64,000 nucleotides of DNA from DASSQJ01 sp963730165 (GCA_963730165.1 CAVSQS010000001.1:62001-126000), one strand, 5' to 3'. Positions 25,080 to 33,937 are shown, counted from the stretch's first letter. A program made the numbers and translations. The notes: a model not told the origin generated them from the sequence alone.

Positions 25080-26532
25080 CCCCCAGGGCTTTCTCAAGAC
25101 GCGTGAGCGCGAGCTGCCGCGACGCCGGCCGGTGCCGGTGCGCATCCGCGACTGGAAGGAGGTCTACGAGCCCCAGCCGGCGCCCGAGCTCCAGCGCCAG
25201 GCCGGGCGGTGCATGGACTGCGGCATCCCCTTCTGCCACAGCGGCTGCCCGCTGGGCAACCTCATCCCCGAGTGGAACGACCTCGCCTGGCGGGGTGAGT
25301 GGCGCCAGGCGATCGACCGGCTGCACGCCACGAACAACTTCCCCGAGTTCACCGGCCGCCTGTGCCCCGCCCCGTGCGAGGCGGCGTGCGTCCTCGGCAT
25401 CAACCAGCCCCCGGTCACGATCAAGCAGGTCGAGGTGACGATCATCGACCGCGCGTTCGAGAACGGCATCGTCCAGCCGGAGGCGCCGGAGCGGCTGTCC
25501 GGGAAGACGGTGGCCGTCGTCGGCTCCGGTCCGGCCGGGCTCGCCGCCGCGCAGCAGCTGACCCGGGCCGGCCACACCGTCGCCGTCTACGAGCGCGCCG
25601 ACCAGCCCGGCGGGCTGCTGCGCTACGGCATCCCCGAGTTCAAGATGGAGAAGTCCGTCCTCGACCGGCGGATCGCCCAGATGAAGTCGGAGGGCACGCG
25701 GTTCCGCACCGGCGTCGAGGTGGGGCGCGACCTCACCGGCGCCGACCTGCGCAAGCGCTACGACGCCGTCGTCGTCGCGATCGGCTCGACGGTCCCGCGC
25801 GACCTGCCCGTGCCGGGGCGGGAGCTCGACGGCGTCATGCAGGCGATGGACTTCCTGCCGCCCGCCAACCGGGTCGCCCGCGGCCAGTCGGTCGAGGGGC
25901 AGGTGACGGCCGAGGGCAAGGACGTGGTCGTCATCGGTGGTGGCGACACCGGTGCGGACTGCATCGGCACCGCCCACCGGCAGGGCGCCCGGTCGGTGAC
26001 GAGCCTGGAGATCATGCCGCAGCCGCCGGCGGACCGGTCCGCCGCGCACCCGTGGCCCACCTACCCGATGCTGTTCCGGGTCGCCTCGGCCCACGAGGAG
26101 GGTGGTGACCGGGTCTACGCGGTGTCGACGAGCGAGGTCGTCGGCGACGACCAGGGCCGGGTCAGGGCGCTGCGCCTGCACGAGGTCCGGATGGGCGAGA
26201 ACGGCTTCGAGAAGGTGGAGGGCACCGAGCGCGAGCTGCCGTGCCAGCTCGTCCTGCTCGCCATGGGCTTCCTGGGCCCGCAGGCGGAGGGTCTGCTCGA
26301 GCAGCTCGGCGTCGAGAAGGACCCGCGCACCAACGTGGCCCGCGACCGGCACTTCATGTCGAGCGTCCCGGGGGTCTTCGTCGCCGGGGATGCCGGGCGG
26401 GGCCAGTCGCTCATCGTCTGGGCGATCGCGGAGGGCCGCTCGGTGGCCCACGAGGTCGACGCGTGGCTCATGGGGAAGCCCTCGCGCCTGCCCCGACCGG
26501 TGAACCCGACCGACCGGCCCCTCACCGCCTGA
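25072..26532 (+). CDS. gltD: Glutamate synthase small subunit
   Basis: Delivers electrons from NADPH through FAD and 4Fe-4S clusters to GltB. 486 residues with the N-terminal cysteine motif GRCMDCGIPFCHSGCPLGN (about 44-62) and CPAPCEAACV for the clusters. The FAD-binding site is VAVVGSGPAGLAAAQQL, the NADPH-binding site is VVVIGGGDTGADC, and the C-terminal FAD signature is GVFVAGDAGRGQS. GTG 25072 overlaps the end of gltB, showing tight coupling of the two subunits. Confidence 0.98.
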   Translation: MADPQGFLKTRERELPRRRPVPVRIRDWKEVYEPQPAPELQRQAGRCMDCGIPFCHSGCPLGNLIPEWNDLAWRGEWRQAIDRLHATNNFPEFTGRLCPAPCEAACVLGINQPPVTIKQVEVTIIDRAFENGIVQPEAPERLSGKTVAVVGSGPAGLAAAQQLTRAGHTVAVYERADQPGGLLRYGIPEFKMEKSVLDRRIAQMKSEGTRFRTGVEVGRDLTGADLRKRYDAVVVAIGSTVPRDLPVPGRELDGVMQAMDFLPPANRVARGQSVEGQVTAEGKDVVVIGGGDTGADCIGTAHRQGARSVTSLEIMPQPPADRSAAHPWPTYPMLFRVASAHEEGGDRVYAVSTSEVVGDDQGRVRALRLHEVRMGENGFEKVEGTERELPCQLVLLAMGFLGPQAEGLLEQLGVEKDPRTNVARDRHFMSSVPGVFVAGDAGRGQSLIVWAIAEGRSVAHEVDAWLMGKPSRLPRPVNPTDRPLTA

Positions 26533-26544
26533 CGCGCCCCGTCC

Positions 26545-26581
26545 CCGGCGAGGCACCGACCTGTCCTCGGTGCCTCGCCGG
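26545..26581 (+). terminator. Strong hairpin after gltD
   Basis: CCGGCGAGGCACCGA (26545-26559) pairs perfectly with 26567-26581 (15 bp) around a 7-base loop, directly after the gltD stop. There is no U tract, as is usual for terminators in this GC range. Confidence 0.75.
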
Positions 26582-26634
26582 CAGGGTCGGGGCGGGCGGG
26601 CCGCGGGACGACCGCGATGTGGCCCGCGTCACGG

Positions 26635-26658
26635 TGCAAACGCTTCCACCGCTAGGCT
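26635..26658 (+). promoter_or_regulatory. pyk promoter with a LacI-type half-palindromic site
   Basis: TAGGCT (26653-26658) ends 7 nt before ATG 26666, giving a leaderless mRNA. Just upstream, TGCAAACGCTTCCA (26635-26648) resembles LacI/GalR operators (AAACGCTT core around CG) and would block the promoter if bound. Confidence 0.45.
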
Positions 26659-26665
26659 CGAGGCC

Positions 26666-28126
26666 ATGCGTCGCGCCAAGATCGTCTGCACCCTCGGACC
26701 GGCCACGAACACCGCCGAGAACCTCCGCGAGCTCGTCCGGGCGGGGATGGACGTCGCCCGTCTCAACCTCAGCCACGGCTCCCACGCCGACCACGAGCGG
26801 GTCTACGCGGACGTGCGTCGCGCGAGCGATGCCGTCGGCCGCGCCGTCGGCATCCTCGTCGACCTCCAGGGCCCGAAGATCCGCACCGCCCGGTTCAAGG
26901 ACGGTCCGGTCGAGCTCGCCAAGGGGGCCACCTTCACCATCACCACCCGCGACGTCGATGGCGACGTCGACGAGGTCGGCACCACCTACGAAGGCCTGCC
27001 CGGCGACGTCGAGGAGGGCGACCGCATCCTCATCGACGACGGCAAGATCGCCCTCATCGCGACCGAGGTCACCGAGACCGACGTGGTCTGCCAGGTGCTC
27101 GAGGGGGGGCCGCTCTCGGACAACAAGGGGATCAACCTGCCGGGCGTCGCGGTCTCCGTGCCGGCCATGTCCGAGAAGGACCGGGACGACCTGCGCTGGG
27201 CGCTGCGCCTGGGCGTCGACCTCATCGCGCTGTCCTTCGTCCGCAGCCCCGACGACATCCGCGACGTCCACGCGATCATGGACGAGGAGGGCGTGCGCCT
27301 GCCCGTCATCGCCAAGATCGAGAAGCCGCAGGCCGTCGAGAACCTCGACGAGATCATCCGGGCCTTCGACGGGGTCATGGTCGCCCGTGGCGACCTCGGT
27401 GTGGAGATGCCGCTCGAGGAGGTGCCGCTCGTGCAGAAGCGGGCCTGCGAGATCGCCCGCCGTCGGGCCAAGCCGGCGATCGTCGCCACCCAGGTGCTGG
27501 AGTCGATGATCGAGAACTCCCGCCCCACCCGCGCCGAGGCCTCGGACGCCGCGAACGCCGTCCTCGACGGAGCCGACGCCCTGATGCTCTCCGGGGAGAC
27601 GAGCGTCGGGAAGAACCCGTTCGCCACGGTCCGCACGATGGCCCGGATCATCGAGAACACCGAGACGCACGGCCTGCACCGCATCCGGCCGCTCGGCACC
27701 CGCCCGAGCTCGAAGGGAGGTGCGGTCACCGCGGCGGCCGCCGAGATCGGCGAGCTGCTCGGCTGCCGGTTCCTCATCACCTTCACCGAGCGCGGCGACA
27801 CCGCCACCCGCCTGGCCCGGGTGCGCCCCAGCATCCCGCTGCTCGCCTTCACCCCGAACCAGTCCACCCGCAGCCAGCTCGCGCTGACGTGGGGCGTCGA
27901 GACCTTCCTCGTCGCACCGGTCAAGCACACCGACGAGATGGCGATGCAGGTCGACGAGACCCTCCTCGGCCTGGGACGCGTCCAGGAGGGCGAGCACGTC
28001 GTCATCGTCGCGGGGTCGCCGCCCGGGCTGCCGGGCTCGACCAACGCGCTGCGCGTCCACCGCGTCGGTGACGCGAGGAACCGGCTCGCGCCCGCCTACG
28101 GTGACCTGCGTGACGGACGGGACTGA
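26666..28126 (+). CDS. pyk: Pyruvate kinase
   Basis: Last step of glycolysis: phosphoenolpyruvate and ADP to pyruvate and ATP. 486 residues with RRAKIVCTLGPATNT at the start and NLSHGSHADH. The active-site signature is VIAKIEKPQAVENLDEI, followed by VMVARGDLGVEMP and ATQVLESMI. The allosteric C-terminal domain starts near residue 350. ATG 26666 is chosen over upstream in-frame codons because the family begins with this motif and a -10 box sits 7 nt before it. Confidence 0.98.
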   Translation: MRRAKIVCTLGPATNTAENLRELVRAGMDVARLNLSHGSHADHERVYADVRRASDAVGRAVGILVDLQGPKIRTARFKDGPVELAKGATFTITTRDVDGDVDEVGTTYEGLPGDVEEGDRILIDDGKIALIATEVTETDVVCQVLEGGPLSDNKGINLPGVAVSVPAMSEKDRDDLRWALRLGVDLIALSFVRSPDDIRDVHAIMDEEGVRLPVIAKIEKPQAVENLDEIIRAFDGVMVARGDLGVEMPLEEVPLVQKRACEIARRRAKPAIVATQVLESMIENSRPTRAEASDAANAVLDGADALMLSGETSVGKNPFATVRTMARIIENTETHGLHRIRPLGTRPSSKGGAVTAAAAEIGELLGCRFLITFTERGDTATRLARVRPSIPLLAFTPNQSTRSQLALTWGVETFLVAPVKHTDEMAMQVDETLLGLGRVQEGEHVVIVAGSPPGLPGSTNALRVHRVGDARNRLAPAYGDLRDGRD

Positions 28127-28167
28127 GGCCCGGTCCCGGTCCGCCGGTATGCTGCTCGGACCCCCGG

Positions 28168-28250
28168 GCCGGGGTGGTGGAACGGCAGACACGGAGCACT
28201 CAAAATGCTCTGCCCGCGAGGGCGTGCGGGTTCAAGTCCCGCTCCCGGCA
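28168..28250 (+). tRNA. tRNA-Leu (anticodon CAA)
   Basis: An 83-nt class II tRNA. The acceptor stem GCCGGGG (28168-28174) pairs with TCCCGGC (28243-28249), with one G-U pair at the base, and A28250 is the discriminator. The anticodon arm GAGCA-CTCAAAA-TGCTC gives anticodon CAA, reading UUG. The long variable arm (TGCCCGCGAGGGCGT region) and the T arm GCGGG-TTCAAGT-CCCGC are typical of Leu. CCA is not encoded. The start codon of the next gene begins two bases after the discriminator. Confidence 0.97.
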
Positions 28251-28251
28251 C

Positions 28252-28845
28252 ATGAGTGAGACCACATCCGCGACCAAGCGCGTCCTCGTCGCGGAGGACG
28301 AGGCCATCATCCGCATGGACCTCGCCGAGATGCTCGGTGAGGCCGGCTACGAGGTCGTCGGCCAGGCGGGCGACGGCGAGCAGGCGCTGGCCCTGGCCAG
28401 GTCGCTGCGCCCGGACATCGTCATCATGGACGTCAAGATGCCGGTCATGGACGGCCTGACCGCCGCGGAGGAGATCGGCAAGGAGCGGATCTGCCCCGTC
28501 GTCATGCTCACCGCCTTCAGCCAGACCGAGCTCGTCGAGCGGGCCCGGGACGCCGGGGTCATGGCGTACGTCGTCAAGCCGTTCACCCGCGGTGACGTGA
28601 CCCCGGCCATCGACATCGCCCTCTCGCGGTGGGCCGAGCTCAAGACGCTCGAGGACGAGGTCGCCGACCTCGGCGAGCGGCTCGAGACCCGCAAGGCGGT
28701 CGACCGCGCCAAGGGTGTGCTCATGACCAAGCTGAAGATCAGCGAGGGCGATGCCTTCCGCTGGATCCAGAAGACCGCCATGGACCGCAGGATGGGCATG
28801 CGAGAGGTCGCCGAGGCCGTCATCGCCGGTATGGAGAAGGCCTGA
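28252..28845 (+). CDS. pdtaR: ANTAR-domain response regulator PdtaR
   Basis: 197 residues: a receiver domain (about 10-125) with the phosphoacceptor Asp60 in VIMDVKMP and the conserved Lys in VVKPFTRGD. A linker helix and a C-terminal ANTAR RNA-binding domain (about 135-190; RKAVDRAKGVLMTKLKISEGDAFRWIQKTAMD) follow. ANTAR proteins bind paired hairpins in mRNA and stop transcription termination. The partner kinase PdtaS is not in this window. ATG 28252 lies 1 nt after the mature tRNA-Leu end, leaving no room for a normal ribosome-binding site outside the tRNA. Confidence 0.95.
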   Translation: MSETTSATKRVLVAEDEAIIRMDLAEMLGEAGYEVVGQAGDGEQALALARSLRPDIVIMDVKMPVMDGLTAAEEIGKERICPVVMLTAFSQTELVERARDAGVMAYVVKPFTRGDVTPAIDIALSRWAELKTLEDEVADLGERLETRKAVDRAKGVLMTKLKISEGDAFRWIQKTAMDRRMGMREVAEAVIAGMEKA

Positions 28846-28967
28846 TCCCGACCCGGGTGCCGCGGGAGAACCAGGGGTCCCCGGATGGCTCCCACGTACC
28901 CCCGGGGGCTATCGTCAGCACCCTGGGTGGTCCGACCGGACCTCCTCCGCCGGCCCAGGAGGTGACC

Positions 28968-29531
28968 ATGGTGCGTCGACTCGTCGAGGTCACCGCTGTC
29001 GACCCGGAGGACCTGCGCGACGTCACCGGCCTCTGGTTCGCTGCGAAGGTCGACGCCGGCTCGAGTCGCGAGGTGTGTGCCCGAACGATCGCCGAGGGCA
29101 GGCTGGCCGCAGCCCTGCGGCGTCCCGGGGTGCAGGCGCTCGTCGCCCACCTCGACGGGGAGCCGGTGGGGTACGTCGTCACCAGCGACAACCCGTTCGG
29201 CCTCGACCCCACCGACGAGATGTCCGTCGAGCAGTTGTGGGTCGCGCCCGACGCGCGCCGCCAGGGCGTCGCCAAGGCCCTGCTCACGGCGGTGCTCGGG
29301 AGCGCGGAGCGCGCCGGTTGCGAGGTCGTGGTCTCGAACGTGCCGACGTCCTCCCGCGAGGCGAACCGCTTCTTCGCCCGGCTCGGCTTCTCCTCGGTCG
29401 TCGTGCGCCGGGTCGTCGCGACGAGCGCGCTGCGCCGCAGGCTCGCCCCGGAGACCGCCGAGACCGGTGCGGCACTGCGCCGCCGCCGCCGCTCGCTGCG
29501 ACAGCGGGCGTTCGCGAGCCCGTCGGCCTGA
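28968..29531 (+). CDS. GNAT-family N-acetyltransferase
   Basis: 187 residues with a GNAT acetyltransferase fold. The acetyl-CoA-binding motif A is in VEQLWVAPDARRQGVAKALLTAVLGSAERAG (about 86-116), followed by SNVPTSSREANRFFARLGFSS, the typical motif B. A basic C-terminal tail of about 35 residues is outside the domain and Arg-rich. The substrate is unknown. The ATG is preceded by AGGAGG at 28957-28962, a strong ribosome-binding site. Confidence 0.85.
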   Translation: MVRRLVEVTAVDPEDLRDVTGLWFAAKVDAGSSREVCARTIAEGRLAAALRRPGVQALVAHLDGEPVGYVVTSDNPFGLDPTDEMSVEQLWVAPDARRQGVAKALLTAVLGSAERAGCEVVVSNVPTSSREANRFFARLGFSSVVVRRVVATSALRRRLAPETAETGAALRRRRRSLRQRAFASPSA

Positions 29532-29534
29532 CCC

Positions 29535-29566
29535 GGCGTGGCCCCACCGGGGCGCGGGGTCACGCC
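29535..29566. terminator. Bidirectional hairpin between convergent genes
   Basis: GGCGTGGCCCC (29535-29545) pairs with GGGGTCACGCC (29556-29566), 11 bp with one G-U pair. It covers the end of the thioesterase gene and lies just after the acetyltransferase stop, so it can end transcription from both sides. Confidence 0.6.
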
Positions 29567-29997
29567 CCGGGGGCGGCGTCCCTGATGAGGGAGGTGATCC
29601 GGCTCGTGCAGGTACGCCGACCGTCCTCGTCGGTGATGACGACCTCGTAGCACGCGAGGGTCCGCCCGAGGCCGACGGGGGTGGCCGTCCCGGTGACGAG
29701 CCCCGAGCGCGCCGCGCGGTGGTGGGTGGCGTTGATGTCCACGCCGACGGCCACCCTGCCCTCACCCGCGTGGAGGGCCGCGCCCATCGATCCCAGGGTC
29801 TCGGCGAGCACGACCGACGCACCGCCGTGGAGGAGGCCGTACGGCTGGGTGTTGCCGGCGACGGGCATCGTCGCGACGAGCCGCTGCGGCGTCACCTCGA
29901 GGAACTCGATGCCCATCCGTCGGGCGAGCGCGCCCAGCGGGTCGGGTCCCGGGGCCGGGGAGGGGGTGGCGTCGGGGGCGTCGGTGCTGTCGCTCAT
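29560..29997 (-). CDS. Hotdog-fold thioesterase (PaaI/EntH-like)
   Basis: 145 residues, a single hotdog domain. The active-site region is in PYGLLHGGASVVLAETLGSMGAAL (about 59-82; HGG and the following catalytic Glu are visible), and VGVDINATHHRAARSGLVTGTATP follows. Proteins like this hydrolyse acyl-CoA thioesters. It is divergently paired with polA with only 18 bases between the two starts. Confidence 0.9.
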   Translation of the reverse strand: MSDSTDAPDATPSPAPGPDPLGALARRMGIEFLEVTPQRLVATMPVAGNTQPYGLLHGGASVVLAETLGSMGAALHAGEGRVAVGVDINATHHRAARSGLVTGTATPVGLGRTLACYEVVITDEDGRRTCTSRITSLIRDAAPGA

Positions 29998-30003
29998 GGT
30001 GGA

Positions 30004-30010
30004 TAGGCTG
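30004..30010. promoter_or_regulatory. Overlapping -10 boxes of polA and the thioesterase gene
   Basis: TAGGCT (30004-30009, plus) ends 6 nt before GTG 30016, and CAGCCT (30010 to 30005, minus) ends 7 nt before ATG 29997. Two leaderless promoters share the same few bases. Confidence 0.4.
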
Positions 30011-30015
30011 CCACG

Positions 30016-32706
30016 GTGAAGCTGCTCCTCCTCGACGGACACTCGCTCGCGTACCGGGCCTTCTTCGCCCTCCCGGTCGAGAACTTCTCGACGAGTACCG
30101 GCCAGCACACCAACGCGGTCTACGGCTTCACGGCGATGCTCATCAACGTCCTGCGCGACGAGGCGCCGACACACGTCGGGGTCGCCTTCGACGTCTCTCG
30201 GCAGACCTTCCGCAGCGAGGAGTACACCGAGTACAAGGCCGGGCGGGCGCAGACCCCCGCGGAGTTCTCCGGGCAGCTGCCGCTCCTGCGCGAGGTCCTC
30301 GACGCGCTGCGGATCAGGCACCTCGGCGTCGACGGGTACGAGGCCGACGACATCATCGCCACGCTCACGCACCGGGCGGTCGAGCAGGGCCACGAGGTCG
30401 TCATCTGCACCGGTGACCGCGACGCCTTCCAGCTCGTGTCCGACCGGGTGACCCTGCTCTACCCGGTCCGGGGGGTCTCCGAGGTGTGGCGGATGGACCC
30501 GGCCGCCGTCGAGCAGAAGTACCTCGTCCCGCCCCAGCGCTACAGCGACCTCGCCGCGCTCGTCGGCGAGTCGAGCGACAACCTCCCGGGCGTGCCCGGC
30601 GTGGGCCCCAAGACCGCGGCCAAGTGGATCGGCCAGTACGGCGACCTCGAGGGCATCGTGGCCCACGTCGACGAGATCACGGGCAAGGCCGGCGAGAACC
30701 TGCGGTCCCACCTCGACGACGTCCTGCGCAACCGCCGGCTCAACCGACTCGTCGACGACCTCGACCTCCCGCTCAGCATCGACGACCTCGAGCGGGCCTC
30801 CTGGGACCGCGAGGAGGTCCACCGTGTCTTCGACGGCCTCGAGTTCCGTGTCCTGCGCGAGCGCCTCTTCTCGACGTTCGACGTCGAGCAGGACGAGGTC
30901 GAGGGCGGCTTCGAGCTGGAGGGCCACGTCCTGTCGACCGAGGAGCTGACGGCCCGGCTCGCCGACCCCGAGCGGGCCGCCACCCCGCACGGTGTCGTCG
31001 TCGGCGGGCACTACCGCGGTGGCGTCGGTGATGCCGAGTCCCTCGCCGTGGCGGGCGCCGACGGCACCGCCGCCCACGTCGACCTCACCGCACTCACCCA
31101 GGACCAGGAGGGCGTCCTCGCGGCGTGGCTCGCCGACCCCGCCGCCCCCAAGGTCCTCCACGACGCCAAGCCGCAGCTGCAGGCCCTCTCGTGCCGGTCG
31201 ATGCACCTCGCGGGGGTGGTCAGCGACACCGCCCTCGCCGCCTATCTCGTCCGCCCCGACCAGCGCTCCTACGACCTCGAGGACCTCGTCGTGCGCCACC
31301 TCGGCCGCGAGCTGCGGGCCGAGTCGGAGGCCGTCTCCGACGGGCAGGGCCGGCAGGGCATGCTCTCCCTCGAGGTCGGCACCGACGACGACGCCGCGGC
31401 CCGCGACGCCATGGTCCGGGCGACGGCCGTTCTCGAGCTGTCCGAGGTGCTCGCCGAGCGGCTCGAGGAGACGGGGGGCACCGATCTCCTGCGCGACCTC
31501 GAGCTCCCCCTCGTCGACATCCTCGCCCGGATGGAGCGCACCGGCATCGCCGTCGACGAGGAGGCGCTGACCGCGCTCGAGGCCGACTTCGCCGCCAAGA
31601 TGCGTCAGGCCCAGCTCGACGCCTACGACGCCATCGGGCGGAACGACGTCAACCTCGGCAGCCCCAAGCAGCTCCAGGAGGTGCTCTTCGACCAGCTCGG
31701 GATGCCGAAGACCAAGCGCACCAAGACCGGGTACACGACCGACGCCGATGCGCTGGCCGACCTCTACGTCAAGACCGAGCACCCGTTCCTCGAGGCGCTG
31801 TTGCGGCACCGCGACACCAGCCGTCTGCGGGTCACCGTCGAGGGGCTGATCAAGTCGGTGGCCCCCGACCGGCGCATCCACACCACCTACCTGCAGACCA
31901 TCGCCGCGACGGGCCGCCTGTCGTCGACCGACCCGAACCTGCAGAACGTACCGATCCGCACCGAGGAGGGGCGCCGGATCCGCGCGGTCTTCGTCGTCGG
32001 CGACGGCTACGAGTCGCTGATGTCCGCCGACTACAGCCAGATCGAGATGCGGATCATGGCGCACCTCTCCGGTGACGTCGGGCTCATCGAGGCCTTCCGC
32101 ACCGGTGAGGACCTGCACCGCTTCGTCGGGGCCCGGGTCTTCGGCGTGGCGCCGGAGGACGTCACCCCGCAGATGCGCAGCAAGGTCAAGGCGATGAGCT
32201 ACGGCCTCGCCTACGGGCTCTCGGCGTTCGGGCTCTCGAAGCAGCTGACGATCAGCACGGGGGAGGCCCAGGGGCTCATGGACGAGTACTTCGCCCGCTT
32301 CGGTGGCGTCCGCGACTACCTCCGCGAGGTCGTGGCGGAGGCTCGGGCCACCGGGTACACCGCGACGATGCTCGGACGCCGCCGCTACCTTCCCGACCTG
32401 ATGAGCGACAACCGCCAGCGACGCGAGGGCGCCGAGCGGATGGCGCTCAACGCGCCCATCCAGGGCTCGGCCGCCGACATCATCAAGCTCGCGATGAAGG
32501 GAGTCGACGCGGCCCTCACCGCGGAGGGGCTGTCCTCGCGGATGCTGCTCCAGGTGCACGACGAGCTCGTCCTCGAGGTGGCGCCCGGGGAACGTGCGGC
32601 CCTCGAGGCGCTCGTCCGGCGCGAGATGGGTGCGGCCGTCGAGCTCGACGTCCCCCTCGACGTCAGCGTCGGGGTCGGACGCTCCTGGCACGACGCGGCC
32701 CACTGA
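30016..32706 (+). CDS. polA: DNA polymerase I
   Basis: Repair and Okazaki-fragment processing polymerase, 896 residues. The 5' nuclease domain (1-300) starts with LLLLDGHSLAYRAFFALP. The middle domain (about 310-480) has lost the Asp-x-Glu exonuclease residues, so proofreading is predicted absent, as in other actinobacterial Pol I. The polymerase domain has motif A ADYSQIEMRIMAHLSGD (about 671), motif B KAMSYGLAYG (Lys725, with Tyr729 where E. coli has Phe762) and motif C QVHDELVLE (about 849). The 3' end overlaps a convergent gene by 44 bases. Confidence 0.98.
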   Translation: MKLLLLDGHSLAYRAFFALPVENFSTSTGQHTNAVYGFTAMLINVLRDEAPTHVGVAFDVSRQTFRSEEYTEYKAGRAQTPAEFSGQLPLLREVLDALRIRHLGVDGYEADDIIATLTHRAVEQGHEVVICTGDRDAFQLVSDRVTLLYPVRGVSEVWRMDPAAVEQKYLVPPQRYSDLAALVGESSDNLPGVPGVGPKTAAKWIGQYGDLEGIVAHVDEITGKAGENLRSHLDDVLRNRRLNRLVDDLDLPLSIDDLERASWDREEVHRVFDGLEFRVLRERLFSTFDVEQDEVEGGFELEGHVLSTEELTARLADPERAATPHGVVVGGHYRGGVGDAESLAVAGADGTAAHVDLTALTQDQEGVLAAWLADPAAPKVLHDAKPQLQALSCRSMHLAGVVSDTALAAYLVRPDQRSYDLEDLVVRHLGRELRAESEAVSDGQGRQGMLSLEVGTDDDAAARDAMVRATAVLELSEVLAERLEETGGTDLLRDLELPLVDILARMERTGIAVDEEALTALEADFAAKMRQAQLDAYDAIGRNDVNLGSPKQLQEVLFDQLGMPKTKRTKTGYTTDADALADLYVKTEHPFLEALLRHRDTSRLRVTVEGLIKSVAPDRRIHTTYLQTIAATGRLSSTDPNLQNVPIRTEEGRRIRAVFVVGDGYESLMSADYSQIEMRIMAHLSGDVGLIEAFRTGEDLHRFVGARVFGVAPEDVTPQMRSKVKAMSYGLAYGLSAFGLSKQLTISTGEAQGLMDEYFARFGGVRDYLREVVAEARATGYTATMLGRRRYLPDLMSDNRQRREGAERMALNAPIQGSAADIIKLAMKGVDAALTAEGLSSRMLLQVHDELVLEVAPGERAALEALVRREMGAAVELDVPLDVSVGVGRSWHDAAH

Positions 32707-33937
32707 CCCCCTCGACGTCGGTGGCGGCCGCGGGCTGCGGGTCGTCCGCCCACGTCACGACGAGGAGCACCCCGAGCAGGGTGGTGTCGACCGCGAGGAC
32801 GAGCAGCAGGAGCCCGTGGCCGTCGGCGACGAAGGGAACGCCGGCCGCGACCGCCGCGAGCGCGCCCCACACCCACACGACGGCCCGGCGGTGGCGGCGC
32901 GCGAGTGCCGTCTGGACGAGCAGCTGGACCATGGCCGCGACGGTCCCGAGCAGCGCGAAGAGCCAGAGGTCGGGCCCGACCGCCGCGTAGGCCTCGCCGC
33001 CGACGAAGGCGAGGGCGAGGCGGGGCAGGGCCAGGACCCCGGCGACGGTGACGAGGCCGATGGCGAGGACGACGAGCAGCCCCACGTGGTGCACGTGCCG
33101 CCGGCCACCGCGGGCCAGGACCGGGTAGGCCACGACGGCGACGAACGTCGGGAGGAACAGGACCGCCTTGGCGAGGATGAGTCCGGCCGCGTACCGCCCG
33201 GACTCCTCCGGCGGCAGCGTGGCGCGGGCGACGAACACGTCGAGCTGGGTGAGGAGGAAGAAGGCGAGCAGGATGTGCGTGTCGTGCAGCACCTCGGTGA
33301 CCAGGGCCCGCACGGACCCGTGGTCCGCGGAGCCGCCCGGTGCGGGGGCACGGCGCAGCAGGAGCCGTCCGACGCCGAGCGGGACGAGCGCGCCGAGGGC
33401 GACGCCGGTCATCGCCGACAGCGGGGTGGGGCTCACCCAGAGCGCCACCCCGCCGACGACGAGCCTGCCGACGCCGACGGCGATGCTGAGCAGGGCGAAG
33501 TCGCGCCAGCGCTGCGCGCCCTGGAGCAGCCCGAGCTGGCTGCCCGTCACGGCCAGGGCCCCCGAGGTGACGGCGACCGTGGCGGCGGTGACCCACGAGT
33601 CGAGGTGGAAGACGACCGCGAGCAGCGGGGAGACGGCCAGCGCGACCGCGGCCAGGGCCAGACCCGCCCGCCATCCCGTCGCGAGCAGGGTCGCGGCGTC
33701 GACCGCGCCCCGGTCGGCGGCCACCCGACGCGCGGTCGTGGCCTGGACCCCGAGGGCGACGACGTTGGCCACGAGGACGACGCCCATGAGCGCCGCGACG
33801 GCCGAGTAGCCCTCGGGGCCCAGCATCCGGGCCGCGAGGACGGCGAAGACATACGCAGCCGCGTTCATCACCGTCATCCCGGCGGCGACGAGACCGGCGC
33901 CCCTCGCCAGGGCGGCTCGGCCCGTCATGCTCGACAC
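32663..33937 (-). CDS. Polysaccharide flippase (MATE/Wzx-type)
   Basis: A 424-residue protein with about 12 predicted helices, beginning GAGLVAAGMTVMNAAAYVFAVLAARMLGPEGYSAVAAL, the usual start of the polysaccharide-biosynthesis flippase family. It probably moves a lipid-linked sugar across the membrane; the position at the edge of the DprE cluster points to a cell-wall glycan, but the cargo is unknown. Two starts are possible: GTG 33937 and ATG 33928. Its 3' end runs 44 bases into polA on the opposite strand. Confidence 0.88.
   Translation of the reverse strand: MSSMTGRAALARGAGLVAAGMTVMNAAAYVFAVLAARMLGPEGYSAVAALMGVVLVANVVALGVQATTARRVAADRGAVDAATLLATGWRAGLALAAVALAVSPLLAVVFHLDSWVTAATVAVTSGALAVTGSQLGLLQGAQRWRDFALLSIAVGVGRLVVGGVALWVSPTPLSAMTGVALGALVPLGVGRLLLRRAPAPGGSADHGSVRALVTEVLHDTHILLAFFLLTQLDVFVARATLPPEESGRYAAGLILAKAVLFLPTFVAVVAYPVLARGGRRHVHHVGLLVVLAIGLVTVAGVLALPRLALAFVGGEAYAAVGPDLWLFALLGTVAAMVQLLVQTALARRHRRAVVWVWGALAAVAAGVPFVADGHGLLLLVLAVDTTLLGVLLVVTWADDPQPAAATDVEGVSGPRRARSVRPRR

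Noticed and set aside
22446..25145. Open frame of about 900 codons antisense to gltB
   Set aside because: Composition is Arg, Asp and Gly-rich shadow coding with no recognisable domain. The plus strand has a complete, motif-rich gltB.
29560..32703. Very long open frame (over 1000 codons) antisense to polA
   Set aside because: An effect of high GC, where stop codons are rare in the frame opposite GC-rich third positions. Only its last 145 codons (the thioesterase) have a recognisable protein; the rest mirrors polA.
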